Source: Pedobacter chitinilyticus (GTDB taxonomy: Bacteria > Bacteroidota > Bacteroidia > Sphingobacteriales > Sphingobacteriaceae). From it: a stretch of 64,000 nucleotides of DNA. Below, one piece after another: positions 53,329 to 61,273 of the stretch. Both the position numbers and the translations under genes were made by a program. The stretch covers positions 679,225 to 743,224 of the forward strand of contig NZ_QMHN01000001.1 in assembly GCF_003313385.1 (NCBI RefSeq), in the 5' to 3' direction. How positions within the stretch are numbered: position 1 is the first letter of the stretch; every line of letters starts with the position of its first letter. The notes under the pieces were generated by a model, which saw only the letters and a list, made by a program, of their open reading frames with translations, searched no databases and was not told the origin of the DNA.

Positions 53329-54213
53329 ATGTTAAGATATGCCGCCATTGATATTGGCTCCAACGCAGTACGTTTATTAATTGCAGATATTACCCAGCAA
53401 GGTGAGGATAAACAACTAGGTTTCAAAAAGAACACTTTGGTAAGGGTGCCGTTACGTTTAGGTGATGATGCCTTTTTAGACCATGAACTCTCCCCTAAAA
53501 AGATTGATGATTTGGTGAAAACGATGACGGCATTCAGAAATCTGATGGACGTTTATAATGTTACTGAATATTTGGCCTGTGCAACATCTGCGATGCGTGA
53601 AGCCAAAAACGGTAAAGAGGTGATTGAAAAGGTAAAGGAACTGGCCAATATAGACATTGAGATTATTGAAGGACAACGTGAGGCCAGCATCATTTATTCT
53701 AACCATATCGAAGAGAACTTAGATATTAAGAAAAGTTACTTATATATTGATGTAGGTGGTGGTAGTACCGAGATTTCGGTGTTCGTTAATAAACAACCCA
53801 TCGCTTCTAAATCATTTAACATTGGTACCATTCGTATTCTTGATAACCAAGACAAGGAAGAAACTTGGAACGAGATGAAAGAATGGATCAAACACAACAC
53901 CAAAGAACTAAAACAGGTAGTAGGTATTGGTACTGGAGGCAACATCAATAAGTTGTTTAGAATGAGTGGAGAGAAGGACGATATGCCTTTGTCTTTCTTG
54001 AAACTAAAGAATATGTACAATGAGCTGAATGCTTATTCTTTAAAAGAACGTATTTCGGTATTGAAACTCAACCCAGATAGAGCTGATGTAATTATTCCTG
54101 CTTGTGAAATTTACCTTACCATTATGAAATGGGCAGGGGTTAAACAAATTTTTGTTCCTAAAGTGGGAATGGTTGATGGGATTATCAATTTGTTGATCGA
54201 GGAGAATTTGTAG
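53329..54213 (+). CDS. ppx: Exopolyphosphatase (Ppx/GppA family), short form
   Basis: A 294-residue actin-fold phosphatase. The N-terminal AAIDIGSNAVRLLIADI and the YIDVGGGSTEISVF motif mark the Ppx/GppA family. GIGTGGNINKLF is the later phosphate loop. It lacks the C-terminal HD-like domain of the 500-residue enterobacterial Ppx. It is encoded directly after ppk1 and should hydrolyse polyphosphate or guanosine pentaphosphate; co-transcription with ppk1 favours polyphosphate. Confidence 0.92.
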   Translation: MLRYAAIDIGSNAVRLLIADITQQGEDKQLGFKKNTLVRVPLRLGDDAFLDHELSPKKIDDLVKTMTAFRNLMDVYNVTEYLACATSAMREAKNGKEVIEKVKELANIDIEIIEGQREASIIYSNHIEENLDIKKSYLYIDVGGGSTEISVFVNKQPIASKSFNIGTIRILDNQDKEETWNEMKEWIKHNTKELKQVVGIGTGGNINKLFRMSGEKDDMPLSFLKLKNMYNELNAYSLKERISVLKLNPDRADVIIPACEIYLTIMKWAGVKQIFVPKVGMVDGIINLLIEENL

Positions 54214-54223
54214 TACTTTTTAT

Positions 54224-54311
54224 CGTCATTTCGATGAGGAGGAACGACAAAGAGAAATCTAGTTCCCATGACAACCTAATCGTTAGATTTCTCTCTGCGT
54301 TCGAAATGACG
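54224..54311. repeat. GTCATT-type intergenic repeat with perfect ends (family B, copy 5)
   Basis: Terminal arms CGTCATTTCGA (54224-54234) and TCGAAATGACG (54301-54311) match perfectly, with inner AGAGAAATCTA and TTAGATTTCTCT also paired. A second partial unit GATTCCTCGTTCCTCGGAAT lies at 54343-54362, followed by GACA. Confidence 0.85.
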
Positions 54312-54394
54312 GGAACACATAGATGCTGCCAAATTTAATAGAGATTCCTCGTTCCTCGGAATGACAACAAACTCGGAGTGGCGAGATCATACTA

Positions 54395-54427
54395 AGACTT
54401 ACGAAGTTTTTAAAACTTCGTAAGTCT
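54395..54427. repeat. Perfect palindrome (family C, copy 2) at the end of pgl
   Basis: Perfect 13-bp arms AGACTTACGAAGT (54395-54407) and ACTTCGTAAGTCT (54415-54427) around TTTTAAA. It sits 9 bp beyond the pgl stop codon and may act as its 3' end. Confidence 0.85.
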
Positions 54428-54436
54428 ATCCAAAAG

Positions 54437-55156
54437 CTACGCTAACAAACTAGCTGCAGCTTCATCTACAAACCATTGCAAATCCCCGTTAACAGGATTA
54501 ATCAATTGCGATGGATAACTAGCATAATCTTTTTCGTTACCTAAAACTTTCTGCAAAGCTTCGGCCTTATTTGCTCCAAAAGTAATGAAGGCAACATTTT
54601 TTGCTTGGTTAATTAAAGGAGCTGTTAAGCTTACTCTATTGGTGTTTAACTTCTCTACCCGAACACTAGCTACCGTGATTTTTTCATTGGTTACCAAGGT
54701 AGTATGAGGGAAAATTGAAGCCGTATGCGCATCGTCGCCCATACCTAATAAAATCAAATCAAAAACAATGGTAGCATTACCAAAATGTTGGTCTAATTTC
54801 TCTTTATAATCAGCGGCTGCTTCTTCGGGTGATAAATTCGTATCTACATAAAAAACATGACCATCTTTAAGTTCCAAATTATCAAAGAAACTCTCTTTGG
54901 CCATTAAGCCGTTGTAATCCTTTTCAAAAGGCAATACGGTACGCTCATCACCAAAAAAGAAATACACCTTATCCCAATCTATCTGTGATTTGTAGGTGGT
55001 GGATAGTAATTGGTAAAGGCCTTTTGGTGAACTCCCGCCAGTAAGCACAAAATCAAAACGGTTCTTTTCGGCAATCGCCTTGTGGTAAATTTCAATTACG
55101 TATTGCGCCAATTGCTCGTTAAGTTCGGCTTGGCTTTTAAATATGTTTAGTTTCAT
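54437..55156 (-). CDS. pgl: 6-phosphogluconolactonase
   Basis: A 239-residue DevB/SOL-type lactonase, second step of the oxidative pentose phosphate branch. Evidence: FDFVLTGGSSPKGLYQLLS, WDKVYFFFGDERTVLPFEKDYNGLMAKESFF, FDLILLGMGDDAHTASIFPHT and VSLTAPLINQAKNVAFITFG. I start at ATG 55156. The longer frame to 55201 adds ISILISRYSYLRL, which is simply translated GATATGAGTATCGA repeats. It is last in a leftward series with zwf and gnd. Confidence 0.93.
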   Translation of the reverse strand: MKLNIFKSQAELNEQLAQYVIEIYHKAIAEKNRFDFVLTGGSSPKGLYQLLSTTYKSQIDWDKVYFFFGDERTVLPFEKDYNGLMAKESFFDNLELKDGHVFYVDTNLSPEEAAADYKEKLDQHFGNATIVFDLILLGMGDDAHTASIFPHTTLVTNEKITVASVRVEKLNTNRVSLTAPLINQAKNVAFITFGANKAEALQKVLGNEKDYASYPSQLINPVNGDLQWFVDEAAASLLA

Positions 55157-55164
55157 TAGTCTTA

Positions 55165-55192
55165 GATATGAGTATCGAGATATGAGTATCGA
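55165..55192. repeat. GATATGAGTATCGA tandem repeat upstream of pgl
   Basis: Two perfect adjacent 14-bp units (55165-55178, 55179-55192). A related GAGTATCAAG pair lies between purK and purE at 17291-17315. Confidence 0.75.
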
Positions 55193-55241
55193 GATGGTCA
55201 CCCAAAACTTTCAACTCATACCTCTCAACTTTTAACTTCTT

Positions 55242-56750
55242 TTAATCTTTAATCGGCAAGGTAAACCAGTGATAGCCATCTCTAGCAATTAGCGCTTCGG
55301 CTTCTTCTGGTCCCCAGCTGTCTGCAGCATAATTAGGGAAACTCAATGATTTTTTATTCTCCCAAGTATGGATAATTGGCATTACTAGTTCCCAAGCCGC
55401 TTCTACTTGATCGCCACGCATAAACAGCGTTTGGTCTCCCAAAATAGCGTCTAAAAGCAATGTTTCATAAGCCTCTGGAGAATCGTTCTCGTAAGTGCCT
55501 TTGTAATTAAACACCATATCAACAGGGTTTAACACCATATCCAATCCTGGACGTTTAGACTGTACTTGTAACCTGATACTGGCTTCTGGTTGGATGCTGA
55601 TGATCAACCTGTTTTGTTGCCAAGTTTCGGCTACGTTATTAGAGAAAATATGGTGAGGGACATCTTTAAATTGAATGGTGATGATAGATGAGGTTTGGTT
55701 CATTCGCTTACCTGTACGCAAGTAGAATGGAATACCTTGCCAACGCCAGTTATCAATAAAGAATTTAACGGCAGCAAAGGTTTCTGTGTTTGAGTGAGCA
55801 TCTACGCCATTTTCTGAACGATAGCCTGGTACTTCTTTTCCTTCTACCCAACCTTTACTGTACTGACCGCGAACGGCATGGCTACTAATTTCTTCGGGCT
55901 TAAATGGCCTCACAGCTCTTAAGACCTCCACTTTTCTGTCCCTAATTTCGTCAGCATTGAAAGAGATAGGCGCTTCCATACCCACTAAGCAAAGTAACTG
56001 TAGCAAGTGATTTTGAATCATATCTCTCAAAGCACCAGCTCCTTCATAATAGCCACCTCTATCGCCAACACCCAATTGTTCTGTTACCGAAATTTGGATA
56101 TGCTCAATGTAGGTGCGATTCCATAGAGGTTCAAACAGCGAATTGGCAAATCGGAAAGCCATCATGTTCTGTACGGTTTCTTTACCCAAATAGTGGTCAA
56201 TTCTATAAATCTGCTTCTCTGTGAAAATGCCACTTAGTAATAAATTCAGTTCTTTAGCACTTTCTAAATCGTGACCAAAAGGTTTCTCAATAACGATTCT
56301 ACAGTTTTCTTCGTTGCCTGTAAGCTTATATTGATGTAAGCATTGTGCAATTAATGGGAATAGGTTAGGGGCTACCGCTAAATAGAAAATCACCTGTGTG
56401 TTTTCGCCAAAATCAGCTTGGTACTTTTCAATTTCACCTTTTAGGTTTTCAAAAGTCTGCTGCGATTTGATATCAATAGTGCAATAGTGAATGCTTTGAC
56501 TAAAAACATCCCATTTATCCTTTTTCACCTTTCCGTTTCTAGAGAACTCATTAACGCTATGCAATAGCTCTTTCTGATATTTCTCGTCGGTAAATGCTGT
56601 TCTTCCAGTTCCGATAATGGCAAATTTGGACGGCATATAGCCTTCAGTGTATAGGTTATATAGTGCTGGAGCCAGTTTGCGTTTGTTTAAATCGCCCGTG
56701 CCGCCAAAAATTACAAATATGGTAGGATTAAGTTTACTTGCTTTTTTCAT
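55242..56750 (-). CDS. zwf: Glucose-6-phosphate 1-dehydrogenase
   Basis: A 502-residue enzyme that oxidises glucose 6-phosphate to 6-phosphogluconolactone with NAD(P). The dinucleotide loop is FGGTGDLNKRKLAPALYNL (Gly16 onwards), the active site RIDHYLGK at 183-190 with its catalytic His, and EKPFGHDLESAKELN lies before it. Length and layout are standard. It lies between gnd and pgl on the same strand, so all three oxidative-branch enzymes are together. Confidence 0.97.
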   Translation of the reverse strand: MKKASKLNPTIFVIFGGTGDLNKRKLAPALYNLYTEGYMPSKFAIIGTGRTAFTDEKYQKELLHSVNEFSRNGKVKKDKWDVFSQSIHYCTIDIKSQQTFENLKGEIEKYQADFGENTQVIFYLAVAPNLFPLIAQCLHQYKLTGNEENCRIVIEKPFGHDLESAKELNLLLSGIFTEKQIYRIDHYLGKETVQNMMAFRFANSLFEPLWNRTYIEHIQISVTEQLGVGDRGGYYEGAGALRDMIQNHLLQLLCLVGMEAPISFNADEIRDRKVEVLRAVRPFKPEEISSHAVRGQYSKGWVEGKEVPGYRSENGVDAHSNTETFAAVKFFIDNWRWQGIPFYLRTGKRMNQTSSIITIQFKDVPHHIFSNNVAETWQQNRLIISIQPEASIRLQVQSKRPGLDMVLNPVDMVFNYKGTYENDSPEAYETLLLDAILGDQTLFMRGDQVEAAWELVMPIIHTWENKKSLSFPNYAADSWGPEEAEALIARDGYHWFTLPIKD

Positions 56751-56784
56751 TTTTTTAAAAGCTTAATTAGAGCTTCGTTTTTTT

Positions 56785-56829
56785 GCCACAGATGCACAGA
56801 TTTAATTTTTCTATCTGATTATCTGTGGC
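56785..56829. repeat. Palindromic intergenic repeat, family A, copy 3
   Basis: The left arm GCCACAGATGCACAGAT is intact (56785-56801). The right arm ATCTGATTATCTGTGGC (56813-56829) differs at three positions. It separates gnd from zwf. Confidence 0.8.
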
Positions 56830-56865
56830 TAGTTTATTTTTAACTTTTGAATTTTTACTTTTAAC

Positions 56866-58284
56866 TTATTTACTCCATTCTGCGTGAAAAACACCTTCAC
56901 TGTCAATACGCTCAAAAGTATGTGCTCCAAAATAATCACGTTGTGCCTGGATCAAGTTAGATGGCATTCTACCTGTTTTCAATGTATCAAAGTAAGTGAT
57001 GGCTGCCGCATAACAAGGCACTGCAATACCCGCACTAATGGCCGAAGCAATGACATTTCTTGTATCCTTTAAGCCTTTTTGAAGTTTCTGCTGGATAGAG
57101 GCATCTTGATAAAGATGCTGTAAGCTTGGTTGTTTTTGGTAAGCCTCATAAATATCCTGTAAGAACTCGGCACGAATAATACAACCACCTCTCCAGATTT
57201 TTGCAATTTCGGCCATATTCAATTCGTAGCCATACTCTTCGGAAGCTTTCCATAATAAATGCATGCCTTGGGCATAAGCTGATACCATGGCAAAATAAAA
57301 TGCTTCCTCTAATTGTGCTTCAAAGTCTTCGTTTTGGGTAATGTTTGCTGCTTTACCAAATGCACCTTCTAATTCTACGCGTAAATCCTTCAATTTAGAA
57401 AGGTTTCTGGCAGCTACCGAGGCATCGATGGTATTTAAAGGAATTTCAACGTCCATTGCAATCTGTGAAGTCCATTTACCTGTACCTTTTGATTTGGCTT
57501 GGTCCTTGATTTCATCAACCAATAAATTACCAGTCTTTTCATCTTTAAACAAGAAAACATCTTTGGTAATTTCCATTAAGAAAGACTTCAAGCGACCATT
57601 ATTCCATTTTTCGAATACTTGTTGGATCTGTTGGTTATTGTAGCCTAAGCCATTTTTAAGGATATCATAGGTTTCAGCCAATAATTGCATAATGGCATAT
57701 TCAATACCGTTGTGTGTCATTTTAACGAAGTGTCCAGAAGCGCCAGGGCCAATGTAAGTCACGCAAGGTTCGCCATTAACTTTAGCAGATACCGCTTCTA
57801 ACAAATCTTTCACTACACTATAAGCATCTTTATCTCCACCAGGCATTAAGCTAGGCCCAAAACGAGCACCTTCTTCACCGCCTGAAATCCCCATTCCAAA
57901 GAAATGGAAACCTTGCTCTTTTAAAGCAACTGATCTTCTAGTCGTATCAGCATAATAAGAGTTTCCACTATCAATAATAATATCACCCTTACTCAACAGC
58001 GGCGTAATTTCGGCAATCACCTCATCTACAATCTTACCAGCTGGCACTAACAAGATGATCGTCTTTGGTGAAGTTAAGCTTCCTACAAAATCTTCTACTT
58101 TGGCAAATCCCTTCAGTTGATGCGCCTTACCTTCTTCTTCTAACAAGGCAAGCATTTTGTCGCTCTTATCGTGTCCAGTTACAGAGAAACCGTGATCGGC
58201 CATATTTAATAACAAGTTTCTGCCCATGGTTCCCAAACCAATCATGCCGAAATTGTAGCTCTTTTCAGTGTTGTTGATACTCAT
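56866..58284 (-). CDS. gnd: 6-phosphogluconate dehydrogenase, decarboxylating
   Basis: A 472-residue enzyme that converts 6-phosphogluconate to ribulose 5-phosphate. It has the Rossmann loop GLGTMGRNLLLNMADHG (from Gly16), GMGISGGEEGARFGPSLMPGG, GPGASGHFVKMTHNGIEYAIMQ with the catalytic Lys, KGTGKWTSQIA and the C-terminal ITYFDTLKTGRMPSNLIQAQRDYFGAHTFER. Length is that of the dimeric long form. It lies after the ROK kinase gene (43 bp gap). Confidence 0.97.
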   Translation of the reverse strand: MSINNTEKSYNFGMIGLGTMGRNLLLNMADHGFSVTGHDKSDKMLALLEEEGKAHQLKGFAKVEDFVGSLTSPKTIILLVPAGKIVDEVIAEITPLLSKGDIIIDSGNSYYADTTRRSVALKEQGFHFFGMGISGGEEGARFGPSLMPGGDKDAYSVVKDLLEAVSAKVNGEPCVTYIGPGASGHFVKMTHNGIEYAIMQLLAETYDILKNGLGYNNQQIQQVFEKWNNGRLKSFLMEITKDVFLFKDEKTGNLLVDEIKDQAKSKGTGKWTSQIAMDVEIPLNTIDASVAARNLSKLKDLRVELEGAFGKAANITQNEDFEAQLEEAFYFAMVSAYAQGMHLLWKASEEYGYELNMAEIAKIWRGGCIIRAEFLQDIYEAYQKQPSLQHLYQDASIQQKLQKGLKDTRNVIASAISAGIAVPCYAAAITYFDTLKTGRMPSNLIQAQRDYFGAHTFERIDSEGVFHAEWSK

Positions 58285-58327
58285 TTTTATGTTGCTTTAC
58301 AAAATAATTTAAAGGTTATTGATATTT

Positions 58328-59080
58328 CTAATCGTAAAGATTAGTGCAAACCAAGAATTTCTCTTTGGCTTTCCAAAGTTTGGCGCCGCCCTTAATACCG
58401 TCTTTATTAGAGACAATTTTGATATTATGATCTAGCTTAAAATCGATGTTTGCTGAGTTTCCGCCCCCAATGTAAAGTAAATCGTAGTTGAAAACCGTTT
58501 TATATATTTCGATGATGTATTTCAATCTCTCGTTCCATTCTTCTTTGCCCACTTTTTCGAAGCCTCTTTTGCCAATATATTCATCGTAGCTTTCTCCTTT
58601 GGTGATGGGCAAGTGCGCCAGTTCAAAGTGAGGTAATAAATCTCCATCAAAGAGTAGGGCCGTACCAAAACCAGTACCCAGGGTAAATACAATTTCTAGG
58701 CCTTTACCATTTACAATGCCTAAGCCCTGTAGATCCGCATCGTTTACCAATCTTACTGGCAGATTAAACAATTGACTGATCTGATCTGCAAGATTTACAT
58801 TAGCCCATTTATTCTCTCCTAAATTGGGCGCTGTTTGCACCACACCGTCTCTTACATAACCAGGAAAACCTACAGAAATCTTTTCGAAGCCTTTCAGATC
58901 TTTAGTCAGCTTTTTAATGGTTTCGATTACCTCTTTAGGTCCAGCATTTTTTGGAGTAGGTTGGGAGATGTAATCGGTAACGATTTTACCATTATCATTT
59001 AGTATGCAAGCTTTAATGTTTGTTCCGCCAATATCTATCGTGAGTACGTTTCCTTTTTTTGAAATTTTCTTTACTGACAT
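58328..59080 (-). CDS. ppgK: Polyphosphate glucokinase-like ROK-family kinase
   Basis: A 250-residue sugar kinase of the ROK fold. The phosphate-1 loop is TIDIGGTNIK (Asp16 to Lys23), the catalytic base is probably Asp114 in VNDADLQGLG, and the second phosphate loop is TLGTGFGTALL (from Leu134). It lacks the ROK zinc motif CxCGxxGCxE, and instead has ELAHLPITKGESYDEYIGKRG, as in strictly polyphosphate-dependent glucokinases. Its place beside gnd, zwf and pgl, facing ppk1-ppx, supports glucose phosphorylation by polyphosphate. ATP use cannot be excluded. Confidence 0.8.
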   Translation of the reverse strand: MSVKKISKKGNVLTIDIGGTNIKACILNDNGKIVTDYISQPTPKNAGPKEVIETIKKLTKDLKGFEKISVGFPGYVRDGVVQTAPNLGENKWANVNLADQISQLFNLPVRLVNDADLQGLGIVNGKGLEIVFTLGTGFGTALLFDGDLLPHFELAHLPITKGESYDEYIGKRGFEKVGKEEWNERLKYIIEIYKTVFNYDLLYIGGGNSANIDFKLDHNIKIVSNKDGIKGGAKLWKAKEKFLVCTNLYD

Positions 59081-59107
59081 AATTGGCTTTTATTTTTTGG
59101 TGCTAAT

Positions 59108-59115
59108 CAAAGATA
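59108..59115 (-). promoter_or_regulatory. Possible -7 element for the ppgK-gnd-zwf-pgl group
   Basis: The minus strand reads TATCTTTG, an exact TAnnTTTG, 27 bp before the ppgK start. A TTTT tract lies about 17 bp upstream in place of a clear TTTG. It suggests that ppgK can be transcribed separately from the membrane-protein genes above it. Confidence 0.4.
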
Positions 59116-59148
59116 GCTAGTTTATAAAGGGGAAAAGTTGTTTAAAAA

Positions 59149-59481
59149 TCAAATTTTGTGCGTTTGATCAGCAAATTCAAAGTTGATCAGCTTGGGCACG
59201 TTATTGATCATCGAACCAATTGTTTGCTTGGTAGCGATATCTTCAAAATAAAGTGCTTCCTTAGTCTTAATTTGCTTTTTTAGGTGGCAATAGATATAGA
59301 GACATTTGATCCAATTGATCGCTTTTTGATGGTCTTTCCATAACTGCGGATATAAAGAAACCACATTGCCGTTGATCTGTATGAGTTCTTTCTCTAATAA
59401 TCCTTTAACATTTGCCAAGATTTTAGCGTTTTGCTCAGCCGAATTTACAGGTGCAGTATGTTTTTTATTTGCGTAAAACAT
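59149..59481 (-). CDS. Small protein of unknown function
   Basis: A 110-residue, soluble, largely helical protein (EQNAKILANVKGLLEKELIQI, HQKAINWIKCLYIYCHLKKQIK). No signal peptide, membrane segment or recognised motif. It begins 19 bp after the membrane protein gene at 59501 and continues towards ppgK, so it is probably part of the same transcript. Codon use is like its neighbours, which supports coding, but I cannot name a family. Confidence 0.6.
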   Translation of the reverse strand: MFYANKKHTAPVNSAEQNAKILANVKGLLEKELIQINGNVVSLYPQLWKDHQKAINWIKCLYIYCHLKKQIKTKEALYFEDIATKQTIGSMINNVPKLINFEFADQTHKI

Positions 59482-59500
59482 GTCGCTAATTTACTAAGAA

Positions 59501-59947
59501 TTAATCTTTATTCCTTCTGAAAATGATTTTTCGCAATTGGAGTACCCCATTAGTGAGATGATGCTTTTTAGGAGTAAAGAATGGTAAGCTTAAAACCGAT
59601 AGGAGTGAAATACCTGCGGAGGCTCCTAATGCACCACCATAACCATTAAAGAACCTGCTGGTGTTGAGGTAAATAACCGCAAATACTAAACCCGAAATAG
59701 CCAATTTGAAATAGCTATCGATGATTTTTTTTGAAGCCATCCCGATAAAAGAACCTCCAATAAAAACCACTGGAATATTTTTAGCCAGTTCTGTTGACAA
59801 TAGGTTTGGAAAGCAATAAAAGATAGAGGCAACAATTAAGGATAACAATGCCGAAGACCTTACGGGACCTTGTGTGAGCTGATGGTTCACATAAAAGGTA
59901 AGCATTGCGGCAATGATTGCGGTAAGGATAAGGACAAATGCGATCAT
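59501..59947 (-). CDS. Membrane protein, paralogue of the adjacent 59944-60510 gene
   Basis: A 148-residue protein with about four to five hydrophobic helices. Shared motifs with its neighbour are QGPVRSSALLSLIVASIF, NIPVVFIGGSFIGMAS and RFFNGYGGALGASAG. It ends in a basic tail (LQLRKIIFRRNKD) that should be cytosolic. The start ATG overlaps the stop of the upstream paralogue by 4 nt (59944-59947), so they are translationally coupled. Family unknown to me. Confidence 0.7.
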   Translation of the reverse strand: MIAFVLILTAIIAAMLTFYVNHQLTQGPVRSSALLSLIVASIFYCFPNLLSTELAKNIPVVFIGGSFIGMASKKIIDSYFKLAISGLVFAVIYLNTSRFFNGYGGALGASAGISLLSVLSLPFFTPKKHHLTNGVLQLRKIIFRRNKD

Positions 59948-60510
59948 TTCTTAAACAAAAGGAAAAAGATAAACGAAGTGATGGTTACTGCGGTAAAAGC
60001 TACCGTGCCTAACTTGCCACCCAAGCCATTAAACAAACTTTTGGAAACCAATAATAAAACAGCTGCAAAGAAAGAGGCGGCCAACACAAAATAAACCGAT
60101 GAGGCAATGGTAATATTGGTCATTCCAATGAAAGCCCCACAGTAAAACGTAGCAGGCAATTGTTTCAGATAAGTAGATTTTTTATTCAATAGCGGAATAA
60201 ATGATGCCAAAGTGCCTACAATGCCAGCAGCCATCACTGGCCCCAAATGGTAAATGTTATTCAAAAAATAGCAAGCCAGCGCTCCAATGGGAATCCACAT
60301 TACAATCAGCACATGCTCATGCAAATTGGTACGATGATGAATAGGGGCTTTTAGGTAGGAAACCAAGAGTAGCAGACTCAAAACAATAATGATAAAAGGC
60401 GTGTAAATGCTCTGTAGTTTCTCAATAAAAATGGCGGACAAAAATAGAAGTTGTATGATTAGCGTAAGGGCGATGGTAAATGTTCTAATCTTCTTTCTGG
60501 GCATTAACAA
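59944..60510 (-). CDS. Membrane protein, longer paralogue in a coupled pair
   Basis: A 188-residue protein with about six to seven helices. After two extra N-terminal helices (IRTFTIALTLIIQLLFLSAIF, PFIIIVLSLLLLVSYL) and a His-rich loop (APIHHRTNLHEH), it repeats the neighbour's pattern: HLGPVMAAGIVGTLASFIP, PATFYCGAFIGMTN, KSLFNGLGGKLGTVAF. The 4-nt overlap with the shorter paralogue suggests a hetero-oligomer. Function unknown. It is the first gene of the leftward series leading into ppgK, gnd, zwf and pgl. Confidence 0.7.
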   Translation of the reverse strand: MLMPRKKIRTFTIALTLIIQLLFLSAIFIEKLQSIYTPFIIIVLSLLLLVSYLKAPIHHRTNLHEHVLIVMWIPIGALACYFLNNIYHLGPVMAAGIVGTLASFIPLLNKKSTYLKQLPATFYCGAFIGMTNITIASSVYFVLAASFFAAVLLLVSKSLFNGLGGKLGTVAFTAVTITSFIFFLLFKK

Positions 60511-60720
60511 GCTTAATTAACATCAAAAATAGGAGCTGATGTATTTAGATGATTTCCTTGTATGAAGCACTCCTAAAAGAGCTTCTTGATTACCCTTCAA
60601 AGGTATCACAAATGCCAGTCATTCTAAAATGTTTTTACCCTTAAAAAGTATCATTAGTGCTTGTATTTGAGGACTTGGAACAAATTTTGCGTTATCATGA
60701 CAGACCAAAACTCGTTAAAC

Positions 60721-61263
60721 ATGAAGCCTTTATATTTTCTGACCATTTTAATTGGCATTGCGCTTCTTACGGGATGTGCCGCTTCTCTAAAACAGCCACA
60801 AAGAACAGATATGCTTCAAATGAAGTCTTTAAGTGCTTTTAATGGTGTTTACCAGAATATTGGAACGACAAAAAGCAATGGCACATATAACACCTTATGG
60901 TACCATTTAACTAGTATTGGACAAACTGATACCACTACCTTCCCAAATGCAACCATTACACTGTTTGCACTGGATGATGAAAAAATAAGGGCTACTTGGG
61001 AAGCGAAAGGAAATGCCTCCAAAAGCATTGAAATAAAAGGAAAATTTAAAAACGGTTATTTTGTTGCCAAGCCTAAACGTAGTGCAATCCCTATACCGCT
61101 CATTTACGGAGAATTCAAGAACAGACAGGTTCAACTATCCTTAAATCAGGACAACAGTTTGCACTTAGATCAATTGCACAATGAATGGGGATGGGTGTTT
61201 CTTTTTCTGGCCAATAACGACACCAACACTTTTAACAACTATCAAAAAATAAGAGAGCAGTGA
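60721..61263 (+). CDS. Lipoprotein of unknown function
   Basis: A 180-residue predicted lipoprotein. I start at ATG 60721, where MKPLYFLTILIGIALLTGC gives a clean signal with lipobox LTGC; an upstream ATG at 60661 would bury it behind 20 extra residues. The mature part is beta-rich (YNTLWYHLTSIGQ, RATWEAKGNASKSIEIKGKF, PIPLIYGEFKNRQVQLSL). No family recognised. It is convergent with the 61274 gene, 10 bp apart. Confidence 0.7.
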   Translation: MKPLYFLTILIGIALLTGCAASLKQPQRTDMLQMKSLSAFNGVYQNIGTTKSNGTYNTLWYHLTSIGQTDTTTFPNATITLFALDDEKIRATWEAKGNASKSIEIKGKFKNGYFVAKPKRSAIPIPLIYGEFKNRQVQLSLNQDNSLHLDQLHNEWGWVFLFLANNDTNTFNNYQKIREQ

Positions 61264-61273
61264 CTCTTGTTTA

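Noticed and set aside
55157..55201. Longer N-terminus for 6-phosphogluconolactonase
   Set aside because: The extra residues are translated from a tandem intergenic repeat; the conserved protein starts at 55156.
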